Positions 25,390 to 60,429 of a stretch of 64,000 nt of DNA are shown in pieces. This DNA comes from Trichobilharzia szidati (Eukaryota > Platyhelminthes > Trematoda > Strigeidida > Schistosomatidae). Every line of letters begins with the position of its first letter. The first letter of the stretch is position 1. The position numbers and the translations under genes are program-made. The notes below the pieces were generated by a model. It was not told the origin of the DNA, made no database searches, and saw only the letters and a list, made by a program, of their open reading frames with translations. Location of the stretch: assembly GCA_944472155.2 (NCBI GenBank), contig OX235275.1, forward strand, positions 56,251,228-56,315,227, read 5' to 3'.

Positions 25390-25915
25390 ACTGAAATATT
25401 CGAATTCTGGGGATGATTTACCCGTAACATCACACGAATTTGAAATTCTACAGGCGAAAACCACTAACAGGTTGATGGAAGAGGCAGTGAAGACGGGGAT
25501 TCCGATGAACACAGAAAAGGCAAAGGTGATGTAGATACCTAAAGGAAAACAGCGACCACAACAAGCATCAGACACTATCCACGGGAGAAATTTGAAAGCA
25601 GTCACCTCTTTCGCTTAACTGACTTGGCCAGCGTCGTTTCAACTACAGAAAGATAACATTTATGAGGATGTCGAAGCTAGCTAGGATCGGAAAGGTAACA
25701 ATGAGCCATATTAATCTGAAACAGATCTTAATTTTCAATAGTAATGCCAAGTTAGCCAGTGCTTCTAGATGGTTCAGAGTCTTAGTGCATATGTCACAAA
25801 GGTAACACTGGACTCTGGCAACGAAGCTGCAAAGAATCTATATCCCAACAAATGTGTAGAAGAAAAGGCGTTCAACGAAGAGTTACTCCTCTTTTCAGAG
25901 ATATCATTCTCAAGC
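25390..25915 (+). mobile_element. RTE-type fragment, eroded
   Basis: ATCACACGAATTTGAAATTC, GCGAAAACCACTAAC and GAGGATGTCGAAGC follow the order of 23530-23790. Strongly diverged. Confidence 0.55.
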
Positions 25916-25969
25916 TGTACAATCGCATATATATGTAGTAAATTGTCTTAGCAACAATAGGAATATTTT

Positions 25970-26705
25970 CTATAGTTTGGTTTGTAAGGGTTAGTTATGT
26001 TTTACGAGTTGATCATGGATTGATATCAGTTAGACAACCATTGAAAACCAGCCACAGGGAGTACTGCCAGACAGCTGTTTCATCAGCCTAGTTTGGGAAT
26101 CATCGGCAGTACGCCCACCCAGCTCACAAGGGGTTCGAACCCAGGACCTTCCGGTTACAAGGCAAACTGGCTCGTATACCATTCAGCCACTGGGACCCGA
26201 TTCAATGGCCACTGCATGAATCCTAATTTCTACCAATTCGTGATTTTAGCGCGACCCCAACCATTGTGGTTGGTGGAACATCCATCCACACACGTGACAC
26301 CTAATCTGATGCTCGCTAGTGACTTGCTACAAGATGGAGTTTCCTGTAGTTCTGATTGAGAAGTCGTGACCATGAAAGGTCCATCCAGATGTCACGTGTG
26401 AGGATGGATGTCCCACCGACGACATTGGTTGGGGTCGTGCTAAATCACGAATTGGTAGAAGTTAGAATTCATGCAGTGGCCATTGGGGAATCGAGTCCCA
26501 TTGGCTAATTGGTATACGAGCTAGCTCGCCTAGTAACCGGAAAGTCCTGGGTTCGAACCCCGTAGTGTGGGTGCGTACTACTGACGATTCCCAAAACTAG
26601 GATGAAACAGCAGCTGTCCAGTACTCCAGTAATGGTTTTCAATGGTTCTCTAACTGATATCAGTATGTGATCAACTCGTAAAAATAGGAATATTTCCAAA
26701 GATGT
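25970..26705. repeat. Palindromic tRNA-like/hammerhead repeat pair
   Basis: The left arm (25970-26345) and right arm (26346-26705) are inverted copies, each with GGTTCGAACCC, GTATAC(G)AGCT and hammerhead parts, meeting near 26345. Outer ends read TTACGAGTTGATCA and TGATCAACTCGTAA. Confidence 0.85.
26575..26626 (+). ncRNA. Hammerhead-like ribozyme, variant stem II
   Basis: The cores CTGACGA (26581-26587) and GAAA are intact, and GTC|CAGTAC gives a stem I with GTACTA. Stem II starts with a U-U mismatch in place of the usual G-C next to the core, and stem III is lengthened by a repeated CAG. Predicted cleavage is after 26618. Activity is doubtful. Confidence 0.5.
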
Positions 26706-27489
26706 GTTACTAGAATTGTAAATTTTAAATGACAAATTAAATAAGTAAATTACCGGATCTGGTTACCGAGCTAATCCACAGAAGAACTTCAGAGTTATCT
26801 ACGGAATACGTGGGAATCTTTCAATGGTTCTCTAACTGATGTCAGCTCATGATGAAATCTTGTAACCAAAAGAAATTTGTTCAATCATTAAATCTACAGT
26901 GGATCTGGTCTGTCTTAACACCGAATACGTAATTTTTGTATGATTTTGTTTCTTAATTGTATTATTTTCTTCCCCCACCCCCTATTGAATGTCTTCCCCT
27001 TATTACCATTATGGTAATATTGACTGTCGTTCAAATTTTAATCGAATTCTACTCAAATCCATCAATTCTATCGGTGGGTGAGTAAGCCCGTGTATCAGTC
27101 AGTATGTCACCAATTCGCTCGATGACTGATTCATCATCCAGCAGAATGCTTCATCAGGCGTGAATGATTTCCATCGGTCGGAATCAATGTGATATTAATT
27201 ACACTGTTGATCCACTCATGATCATGATAATGTTGAGAACGACCGGCACACTGGCATCCAAAACAACATGTACACGTGTGCGTGTGTATGTGGCTGTGTT
27301 GTTGTTGTTGTTTGTGTGTGTTGTAGATGTCAATGTCGGCTAGCTGTTGTGAAAACGTAGAGGATTGTAGTGAATGTGAGGCTGAGTTAGTGTCTGAGGC
27401 TGTAGGAGATGCAGAGAGTGTCGATAGGAACTGGCGACAGTGTCAGTGTGGATTTGTGTTACGAGTAGTTGGCGTTGATCAAAAGCCGC

Positions 27490-27562
27490 CGCCCGATGGG
27501 GGGCTCGAACCCCCGACCCTCAGATTAAAAGTCTGATGCTCTACCGACTGAGCTAACCGGGC
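27490..27562 (-). tRNA. tRNA-Lys (anticodon UUU)
   Basis: Read on the minus strand, the 73 nt fold into a complete cloverleaf. The acceptor is GCCCGGT/ATCGGGC (one G-U pair), the D arm is GCTC...GAGC, and the anticodon arm is TCAGA-CTTTTAA-TCTGA with anticodon TTT. The variable loop is 5 nt, the T arm is GGGGG-TTCGAGC-CCCCC, and the discriminator is G, as expected for Lys. There is no intron. It is not embedded in a recognisable SINE, unlike the other tRNA-like sequences in the window, so it looks like a real gene. It supplies the carrier for AAA codons (and AAG by wobble). Confidence 0.93.
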
Positions 27563-27905
27563 CAAACGTGCACACCATGACTCACATTCTCATCTCACAA
27601 CTCCCCATAAAACACACACAATAAACACAATCAATCCATCAACAACAAATCAATCGGTCACAAAAACACACACTCAAATTATACCCAACATTCATATCCA
27701 CTCACAAGCACAAACCAATCAACGCAAGCCTACACACAAATTCACTATCCTCAAAGCACACACACACATACACAGATAGACAGGCAAGCACGCACACACT
27801 CAAATCCATTAAATAACAAACACAAACCCAACATTCACACACAACACTTCCCAACAGTCCTACCTCGACCTACACACCAATCACGCTCATAGAATTATTT
27901 TATTT
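27563..27905. other. CA-rich stretch beside the tRNA gene
   Basis: Interrupted ACAC/CACA runs with no frame or known repeat. The other side of the tRNA (26990-27480) has GT-rich and non-repeat sequence. Confidence 0.5.
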
Positions 27906-27909
27906 TATT

Positions 27910-28190
27910 TTACAAGTATTGGTTTGTAGGGATTTGATTGACTGGTTACAGGATTTCATCATGAGCTGACATCAGTTAGAGAATCATTGGTAAACCAACT
28001 AGGAGTACTGAACAGCCAACTGTTTCGTCAACCTAGTTTGGGACTCCACCTCAACAGTACACACTCACACTGTGGGGTTCTAACCCAGGAACTTCTGGTT
28101 GGAACACTGGCGAGCTAGCTCGTACACCGTTAAGCCATTGAGACCTCCGGCCAATCAAACGAAATCCCTACAAAATCAATACTTGAAAAT
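27910..28190 (-). repeat. tRNA-like/hammerhead repeat with terminal inverted repeats
   Basis: The left end CAAGTATTGGTTTGTAGGGA is mirrored at the right end by TCCCTACAAAATCAATACTT (about 26 bp). Inside are a degenerate hammerhead and box B. This copy shows that the unit itself has inverted ends. Confidence 0.75.
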
Positions 28191-28751
28191 TAATCTGATG
28201 TGTTTCACTTAGAACACAAAGAAGTGGAAAAAAGCATGCAGAATATTTTATTAACTCTGACTTGGCAATTATTTAATTCAATTTAGATTTTCTCATCGAT
28301 TGATTGGAAGGAATTCCTCGGTCTCAGGTCGACAAGTAGCCTCCTTGTGCAGATGCTTCGACGATGTCTGGTCATGTAACTTAGAGTCAACTGGTGGATG
28401 GTGACTATTAGTGTAATCCAGAATGCATATTTCTTCCCATTTGCAGCTCGTCATCTGGATGTACCTACATTCCCCAGTGGGCACTGGGTTCGAGTCTCGG
28501 TGGGAACACTGTCACCCACTGGGGAATGCAGGCCCACCCAACTGTTGACGGGTCGGAAATAAGACGAAATGTGGATCCTGGATTCCACCACTGCTAGTCA
28601 CCATCCATCAGTTGAATTCTGACTTAGTAAGTTTAGGCAGGTAGCCCATGTGACTGACAGTGCCATATGCATCAAGTGATCTACAACGGAGAACTCAACG
28701 AGGTGTTTAAAGTGAATACATGAGTAAGACAAGACCGCTGACTACTACTAT

Positions 28752-29085
28752 TGTGGTGAGAGCTGTCTACTAGCCAAATTGGTAGACAGTAATTTACGTC
28801 AATGTTTACGTTTTCAAGATTTGTCATGAGAAAATATGAACAAAGATTGATTCAAAACCGACCACAGCATACTTTGCGTAGGCGGATGCAGTTAACATAT
28901 AGAGGATTTGACATTCAAGAAACAGTCACAAATAGATGAAAGATTAACTTTAAATGGGAAACAACCAAACAGAAGACTGTTTGTTTGATTAACTAAACTA
29001 TAATAATGTACATGAAAATATATAAATATGCTTTGATTTCTTTAATAAACGATCTGTTGCCTGGCCCTTGTCTTCTGTTGTTACA
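28752..29085 (+). mobile_element. Solo LTR (334 bp) with 4-bp duplication
   Basis: Ends are TGTGGTGAGAGC and TTCTGTTGTTACA, with the duplication CTAT at 28748-28751 and 29086-29089. It contains AATAAACGATCTGTTGCCTG. Its size recalls the LTR of the schistosome Gypsy-type element Boudicca, as far as I remember. Not checked. Confidence 0.88.
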
Positions 29086-29094
29086 CTATCATCA

Positions 29095-30535
29095 ATGATA
29101 TTTCTAAATTTAGTGAACTCGATTGTGTTAAACTGTGGAGAGTGAGAAAGTCAGGAATACGTTCAACCGATAAGAAAACTCTAGAATACCTCGGCCTCCT
29201 GGATGATTTCTGTCTAGTATCACAGAAACCCCAGGACTTATAGGAGAAAACTAGCATGTTTGCAGAAGAGCCAGGCAGCCAAGACATGACTCAGAGTGGA
29301 CATAGGGAAAACTGAGGCGATGAAGACAACCAACCAGTCAACAGAAAGCACCGTTTACTATCAACGGAACAAATTTGAAAGACGTCACTTTCTTCACGTA
29401 TCTTTTATTATTATTATTATTACTCTCTTGGGTTCTGTGTGGAACATATGGCTTCAACAACACATCTCCACTTTCTTCTGTCTTCTGCCATCCTCTTCAG
29501 CTGGGTCCACGATCACCCACAATCTCTCACCTCCTCCTCCTCCTCCTCCTCCTCCTCCTCCCCAACACACGATCTCCTCCATTTCACCCTAGCACTGATG
29601 ACCCACTCATCGCTTCCCAATGGAATTCCACTCGATTAATGGCCTGGATAGCGTGCGATATCATTCGACGGTCTCCTCGGTGACGTATGCCTGATCAGTC
29701 CATTTCCATTTTCTCCTATATATTTGTTGAGCAATCGACTCTCGCCTGTTGGTTTGTTCGCAGCCAGAGTTTCTTGTTGATACTCAGAGCAAGTTTCTGA
29801 CCCGAATCCGAATCTTGTTCCGTATTTTGCTGAATTCAGAAGATTTCCAAGCTGATTTCATATTGATGCAGGCATATCTTACTTTTCAGATTCTGGGTGG
29901 CTGTTGGGCTTTGACATCTTCATCCATGGTTGAAACCACACTTCCTGGAAAAGTGAAGGCAGGGAGTAACCTCTGTTAAATCTCTCCTGTTGATGATGGT
30001 GATTGTTGCTGGTTGTTGTTGTTGGTGTTGGTGTTGCGGTTCGTTGGTTGGTCGGTTATCTTCATCGCCTACCTCCACCTTCTCTACGTTCACCTGGATG
30101 AGTCTTGTCTTCGCTATCAGCCAGCTTCTCCTACCAGTGTGTTGGTTTTCGTTTGTAAGTCTTCGAGTTTGTGTAACATTAAACATAAATCATCCACGTA
30201 CGAAATCTACATCTTCTAGAATCTTCTCATCGGTGGTCCAACATACTCCTGTCTCCTCACTTCCCACACACAATCTGACGCATAATTCAATCCACCACAA
30301 TTAAGAATATCATCGGCGATAATAGGCAGTCAACCAGCCTTGTCTTACTCCTGTATTCACTTCGTACACCTGTCTGAGTTTTCCTTTGTGGATCACCTGA
30401 CACATGACATTGTCTTATAGCCAGCTGTTGAATGAGATTAATAAAGACTTGGGCACTGCATGCCGTAGTGCTGAAGTACTTCCCAAATTACTTCTCTATC
30501 ATATCAAAATGCGGCTTGCCAACCAGTGAACATGG
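29095..30535. mobile_element. Two RTE-type fragments joined tail to tail
   Basis: A plus fragment (29095-29400) is followed after two bases by a minus fragment (29403-30535) that starts with its inverted AAT tail. An internal (TCC)n expansion lies at 29530-29563. Confidence 0.7.
29530..29563. repeat. (TCC)n expansion inside an RTE fragment
   Basis: About 11 TCC units where other RTE copies have CTCCTCTTC. Confidence 0.9.
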
Positions 30536-30864
30536 ACTTTATTCGATCCCCTGTCAACTCTTTCCTAAAGCTTCACCTAATCGGTGTTCATAAAGTTCAT
30601 AAAGGATTGAAGGTTGAGAGAAAGCCGATTGAAATCCCATCCATCCAGTAAAACAAATAACCATCCCGTTACTGAAACAGTCAAGTTAAGAAACAGCAAC
30701 CCCGGGGGAACGAAAGAATCTATGATTTTTTGAAACACACACACATGCAGAGCAAGTTTGTAAAAGTAGACGAAAGAAATCACACACATATATGTAGAAA
30801 AATGAAAGAAATATGAGAATATGAAACAGGATATTTGGTTAGTTTAGGGACAAGTATAAGAAAA

Positions 30865-31245
30865 TTAATCTGATGCTTGCTAGTGACTGACTTGCTACAG
30901 AATGGAGTTTCCTGGAGTTTTGGGTCAGAAATCGTGACCAGTGAGGTTCATCCAAATGTCACGGGTGAGGATAGATGTCCCACCGACGACATTGGTTGGG
31001 ATTGCGCTAAATCACGAATTGACAGAAGTTAGAATTCATGCAGTGGCGATTGAATCGGGTCCCAGTGGCTGAATGGTATACGAGCTAGCTCGCCTTGTAA
31101 CCAGAAAGTCGAATGTTCGAACCCTGGCGGTGGGTGTGTACCGCCGATGATTCCCAAACTAGGATGAAACAGCTGTCCAGTACTCCAGTGCTGGTTTTCA
31201 ATGGTTCTCTAACTGACATCAATCCGTGATCAACTCGCAAAAAGA
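30865..31245 (+). repeat. tRNA-like/hammerhead repeat, single plus arm
   Basis: Complete single arm: leader with ATGTCCCACCGACGACATTG, A-box-like TGGCTGAATGGTATACGAGC, box B GTTCGAACCC, hammerhead CCGATGA...GAAAC with the U4C change, and the terminal GATCAACTCG. Confidence 0.8.
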
Positions 31246-31624
31246 ATAAGCATAAGACCCCAAGTCGCCCCCTGAGGTCAACTGTGTTTATTTTGAAGAT
31301 TCGTTCGGTCGCTTGGGTTGCTATCCTTTAACTTTACCCTTGGAACTTGGAAGCTTGAAGCCTTATATTCCACTAGAAATTCAAACAGAATGGAAAAAAG
31401 TGGTCTAATTGATAATAATTATAGGATGCTATATACTACTGACTAAGTGATCGACATGAGTAGTTGGATGCCACTTGCACCAACTAATGATTAGTACTTA
31501 GTGCTAGCCAGATCATTTCAAAGTGATCTAAAATCACCTGATGATCGTTTCGTTCATGTAATTTGTAAAATTAAGGACGATTATGATGGCATGCATTACC
31601 AATTAGCTCAGGTAGTTAGTCAGA

Positions 31625-31790
31625 ATTAGGGTACACCCCAGTGATAAGCTCTACCCCTAGACGAGTGAAACCACTGTCTAGTATTTAGATCACTGTCTGT
31701 CTGTCTAGCTGGCTGGCTGGCAAGTACTACTGGTTGATGTGAGTGGTATCATATTACTCATGTCAGTTAATCAGTAGTGTGTAGCACCAC
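31625..31790. repeat. Unclassified repeat also found at 62015-62165
   Basis: Both copies share AGTGATAAGCTC, ACGAGTG, CTGTCTAGC, GAGTGGTAT/GAGTGGCAT and AATCAGTAGT in the same order. Confidence 0.5.
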
Positions 31791-31814
31791 GCATTTTATT
31801 CCTTTCCTTAAACT

Positions 31815-32580
31815 GTGAAATTTTCAAGTATTGGTTTTTGTAGGGATTTTGTTTGATTGCATGGAGGATTTCATCATGAGCTGACATCAGTTAGAGAACC
31901 ATTGAAAAACCAGCTGGCAGTACTAGACAGCTGTTTCGTCCTAGCTTGGGACTCTTCAGCAGTACGAAGACACACCGCGGCGTTCGAACACAGGATCTTC
32001 TGATTACAAGGCGACCTAGCTCGTAGACCATTAAGCCACTGGGACTCGATCAAATGGTCCTTGAATTCTAACTTCTGCCAATTCATGCACGACATAGAGC
32101 GACCACTTCGCAATGTCTTCTTCGGTGATGAGTAACTGCCTCACCTTCATCCTGCCGCACCCTACTGGTCACGGCTTCCCATTAGAACCCCAGGTTAACT
32201 TCATGAATAGGACCGGTCGCTAGTGAGCATCAGATTAATGTTCAATTACTGCTTTTGTAGGGATTTTTGTTTGATTGCATGGAGGATTTCATGAGGGGTT
32301 CTAGTGGGAAGTTGTGACCAGTAGGGTACAGCAGGTTGAAGATGAGGCAGTAACTCATCATCGAAGAAGACATTGCGAAGTGGTCGCGATATGGGTCGGG
32401 TCCCAATGGCTCAATGGTCTACGAGCTCGCCTTGTAACCAGAAGGTCCTGGGTTCGAACGCCGTTGGGTGCATACTGATGAAGAGTCCCAAACTAGGACA
32501 AAAGGCTGTCTAACACTCCCAGGTTTTCCAATGGTTCTCTAACTGATGTCAGCTCATCATGAAATCCTCCATGCAATTAA
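31815..32580. repeat. Palindromic tRNA-like/hammerhead repeat pair with the best ribozyme
   Basis: Minus arm 31815-32245 (carries the well-preserved hammerhead at 31920-31965), then plus arm 32246-32580 (core disrupted: CTGATGAAGAG, GAAA lost). The motif TTTGTAGGGATTTT is present at both the outer left end and the centre. Confidence 0.85.
31920..31965 (-). ncRNA. Type I hammerhead ribozyme, best-preserved copy
   Basis: On the minus strand: stem I GTACTG, core CTGAAGA (position 7 is free in the consensus), stem II GTCC...GGAC, core GAAA, a very short self-complementary stem III (ACAGCTGT), then GTC and TAGTAC, which pairs back to stem I with one G-U pair. Predicted cleavage is between 31926 and 31925. 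This matches the known schistosome hammerhead layout (CUGANGA, GUCC loop GGAC, GAAAC). Activity is inferred, not shown. Confidence 0.8.
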
Positions 32581-32799
32581 AATATAAAATGTCTATTACC
32601 GTAGCATGGGACTCTGCACGAAACTTACACATATACACGGTACCCTGGGGAATTTGAAACCTGATTTAGGAACAAAAGATTTGGATTATTGATTCCAATA
32701 TCCCTGAAATTTAAATCAATACTTGGAAATTGACGTGATGCTCACTAGCTACTGGCTCTATTCAGGTAGGTAGCTATCTGGGGTCTTGTGGGAAGCCGT

Positions 32800-32955
32800 G
32801 ACCAGTAGGAGGAGATCGTGTCAGGAGGTGGAGGAGGAGATGAGAGACTGTGGGCAATCGTGAATAGGAGGAAACAGGAGAAAGTGGAGATGTGTTGTTG
32901 AAGTGGTATGACCCACTCGGAACCCAAGAAAGTGATAATAATAATAATATTATTA
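32800..32955 (+). mobile_element. RTE-type 3' end, short
   Basis: GGAGGAGATGAGAGACTGTG, AGTGGAGATGTGTTGTTGAA, ACTCGGAACCCAAG and an AAT tail. Confidence 0.65.
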
Positions 32956-33029
32956 TTAATATGGTGATGCAAACTATTTCTGTCCCCATAAGTAACTTTA
33001 CGGATTGTAAAGTTTTCACCAATTACATA

Positions 33030-33545
33030 GGTCATTGAAAACCAAGCAGCACTGAACAGCTGTTTCGTCCTAACCTGGGACTCTTCGGCAAGGCATGTCC
33101 ACAGCGCGTCCAAAGGGTATAACCTGGGACCTTCACGTTACTCGAGCAAGTTCGTTAACTATCCAGCCATTTGGCCTAAAGTTCAATGACGCCTAAATTC
33201 TAATTTTGTTAACTCGTGATAAGGCGGTGAATTGGGAAGTCGTGACCAGAGGGGTCTACCATGTCAGCCTGTGAAGTGAATGTCCATCGAAGGTACTGAT
33301 GAGAGCAGGACTGTATCACGAGTTGACGAAGATAGAATTCAGGAGTCATTGAAGTCTACCCCAATTGCCTAAATGTGCAATGAGTTTTACCTCGTAACCT
33401 ATTGGTCCCAGATTTGATCCCTGGCGGATAAGATATTTGATGTGAAGTGGTGAAGAGTCCCAGAATAGGACGAAACAGATCCCCATTGGTTTTCAGTAAT
33501 CGGTCTAACTAACTAATGTTAGTTTGTAAGATTGATCTGAAATGC
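33030..33545. repeat. Palindromic tRNA-like/hammerhead repeat pair, diverged
   Basis: Minus arm with CCGAAGA/GAAAC and plus arm with GTGAAGA...GGACGAAAC, meeting near 33240. It lies about 0.5 kb upstream of the gcm start. Confidence 0.65.
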
Positions 33546-33720
33546 CCACAAATTCCATAATCTGAACTGTGTCCATTCCAAATCACCACTTTTGTTCAGG
33601 GAACTGACTTTTTTAAATCGTGAAGTATTTAGAGCTGAAAACAAATCTATTTTGCTTTCAAAAACACATATCTTTATTCCTATTGGAGAATTATACTGAG
33701 TTTGATTGACATTTTTAATA

Positions 33721-34086
33721 ATGCGATTGGTTAAATAATGACTACTAATTTATAAACCAATCAAATCTCTCAGAATGGAATGAGAGACAAATGCATTTCG
33801 TCTTCTTTCACCAAACCTCTCTTCTGATTGGTCAAAAGTTTGTCCGGAAGTTCTAATTTCGTCTCCTTCTCTGTCTCCCCCTGTTCCACACCACCACCAA
33901 CACCGCTACCTTCCATCTTGTCCACGAGTTGCTAAAATATTATCGCATTTTTAATCGGATTCCTTTATTATTATTTTTTTAAAACAGATTTGGACACAGA
34001 AAAAATTCTTTCCATTTTTTTGAAAAATTCTTTTAATGACTCAGAAAAAGAGACATTGAACAACGCATATATATACATACATAAAA
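33721..34086 (+). promoter_or_regulatory. Candidate gcm promoter and 5' UTR
   Basis: This is the low-repeat stretch just upstream of the gcm start. It holds several CCAAT-box-like motifs in either orientation (GATTGGTT near 33725, AACCAATC near 33757, GATTGGTC near 33826) followed by a pyrimidine-rich tract. No clear TATA box is placed. The role is inferred from position only. Confidence 0.35.
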
Positions 34087-58120
<24,034 letters not shown>

Positions 58121-58194
58121 GTAAGTAGGCTTGATTTTGTTAACAAGATTATCGAAATGATACTTTTGGATATATTTACGTTGAGTATCAGTAC

Positions 58195-58915
58195 TATTAT
58201 TATTGTTCCTTTGGGTTCCTAGTAGAATATAGGCCTTCAACAGTACCTCTCCACTTTGTTTTGTTTCCTGATGTCTTGTTTAGCCGGTTCCACGAAAGCC
58301 CATAGTCTTAATCTCCTCTTCCTGGCACGACCTCCTCCGTGCCAGCCTCGAGTCGACGCCTAACTCATCGTTTCTCATTCGGATTGTACTCAAGGGACTG
58401 TCACGTGATGTCATTCGATGGTTTCCTCAGCGTGTATTCAATCCATCTCCATTTTCTTCTGCAGATTTATAGGACAATCGGTTCTTGATCAGTTTGTTCC
58501 CACAGTTTCTCGCTGTTAATTCTTTCTCGTCGGCCGGCTTGCCATTTGATCTTCAGTATGGAACCAGCGAAGTGGGCAGCTGTTGATAAAAGTCTGCAGT
58601 TGTCTCTTGGAAGTGCTTTAACTGACGCACACGTAGTGCAGGTTTCTGACCCATATAGAAGAAGTGACTGACTGCCTGACTTGACATTTGTGTTGAATAG
58701 AATCCGAATCTTGTTGCTTATGCTGGCTGGCTGAGTGAGTGCACAAGATTTCCAGACTGATTTCAGAGTGATGAAGGCGTATCTTGTCATTCCGATTCTG
58801 ACTGGCTGACTTTGACGTCTTTATCCGTTCCGCCAGTTTTGGTTGAAACCGTACTTCCTAGATGAGTGAAGGCAGGGAGTAACTAACCTCTTTCAAATTC
58901 CTCCATTTGAGTAGG
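58195..58915 (-). mobile_element. RTE-type 3' fragment in gcm intron 4
   Basis: Inverted AAT tail at 58195 then GGTTCCTAGTAGAATATAGG and the RT C-terminal region to GAGTGAAGGCAGGGAG. Frames are broken by short duplications. Confidence 0.75.
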
Positions 58916-58959
58916 GTCTTCAAAAAAAACAAATCAAAATCTGTTGAGTATTTCATGTC

Positions 58960-60118
58960 AGAGGAGAATTCACCCACTTTGGTAGAATATAAAATTCTGT
59001 ATTGCATAAGAGGTGCTTTGGCAACTACTTCGCTACTATGGGGTGCCACCGACAATTATACATCTCACCCAACAGCTGTACGACAATGCTGCATGCCAAG
59101 TAATCCACAACGGGAAACTTACGGAATCCTTCGAAGTGAGGACAGGAGTAGGACAAGCTGGCTGCCTACTATCGCCAATGATTTTCCTGATTGCAGTAGA
59201 CTGGATAATGCGACAAACAGTGGGCAATGAGGAAACAGGCATAAAATGGACTCACACAAAAAACTTGGAGGATCTGAACTTCGCCCATGATGATATATGT
59301 CTGATTTCCCACAAACTGGAAGATATGCAAGCGAAAAGCAACAAGTTGGCATAAGAAGCATCAAAGATAGGACTTCAGGTGAACAAAGAGAAAACAGAAG
59401 TAGGTGATGAAGATTCCTGGCCAACAGCAACAACAACAGACAACGATCAGCATTAATGGGAGGAACCTGAAAGAAACAACCCCTTTTACCTACCTGGGAA
59501 GCATCGTTTCAACTATATGCGGAACTGACGAGGATATCAAAGCAAGAATCGGAAAAGCAAGACAAGCTTTCACTACTCTCAAGTCTGTGTGGAGATCAGC
59601 AGCACTCAGCATCAAAAATAAGATCCGGATTTTCAACTCCAATGTGAAGTCAGTGCTACTCTAAGAAAATCAGAGATTTGGCGCGTCATAAAGAGCATCT
59701 CGAACAAACTACAGACCTTCATCAACAGTTGTCTTCGCTAAATACTCAAGATCAGATGGCCGACCAGAAAAGATCAGCAACAGGGTGGGATCTCTGGCAA
59801 TGAGCGAACCAACCAACACAGCAGGAACCGATTGTGAAACAAATATGCAGGAAGAAATGGAGATGGATTGGTCATACTGTGAGGAAACCATCAAGTGACA
59901 TCACTAGACAAGCCATTGCTCGAGTGGAACTCGAAAGGGAAGCGGCGAGTTGGTCGTCAGTGCAAGGGTGACTTGGAGTAGGTCATGTGAAGAGGAGATG
60001 AAAACGTGTGGGCAGACATGGAGCCAGGTGAAGACTCTAACAGAGAACCGAAGGCAATGCAGACGCACGGCTGAAGCCCTACGTTCCTCTAGGAATTAAA
60101 GGAAATAATAATAATAAT
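58960..60118 (+). mobile_element. RTE-type 3' fragment (about 1.15 kb)
   Basis: RT palm to C-terminus: FEVRTGVGQAGCLLSPMIFL and AVDWIMRQTVGNEETGIKWT, then DEDIKARIGKARQAFTTLKS, ending GGAATTAAAGGAAATAATAA. The longest stretch of RT coding seen here. Confidence 0.87.
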
Positions 60119-60429
60119 ATGATATAATGCACACAGTGGTTCATACAGCATTCATAACTTGATGACTTTGCCATCACACTTGATTACTGCTCATAATCAT
60201 GCCATCACTGTGTTCACATGACTTCATAACCCCATGTTGTTGTCTGCTGCAATTTCCTATGTATCAGCGGGGATAAGTGTTGCGTCATTTCGATTCAATC
60301 AACAAAGATTCGGTAATTAACCTGTCTGTCTATCTATCTCTTTCTCCGCCAAAATGTATTACTTTTTAGTACTTTTAACCTCCTCCACTCACCCTGTTGT
60401 GTAATGACATGCAGGTGAATGAATTTCAG

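Noticed and set aside
26520..26580. Possible tRNA genes at the GGTTCGAACCC boxes of the repeats
   Set aside because: Only A and B boxes are kept. Acceptor and anticodon stems do not form and the same text recurs in every repeat copy.
27327..27536. 69-codon plus-strand frame
   Set aside because: It runs into the antisense of the tRNA-Lys gene and has no family resemblance or splice support.
32495..32525. Hammerhead in the plus arm of the 31815-32580 pair
   Set aside because: An extra AAG in the first core and loss of the GAAA core (ACAAAAG) make it inactive.
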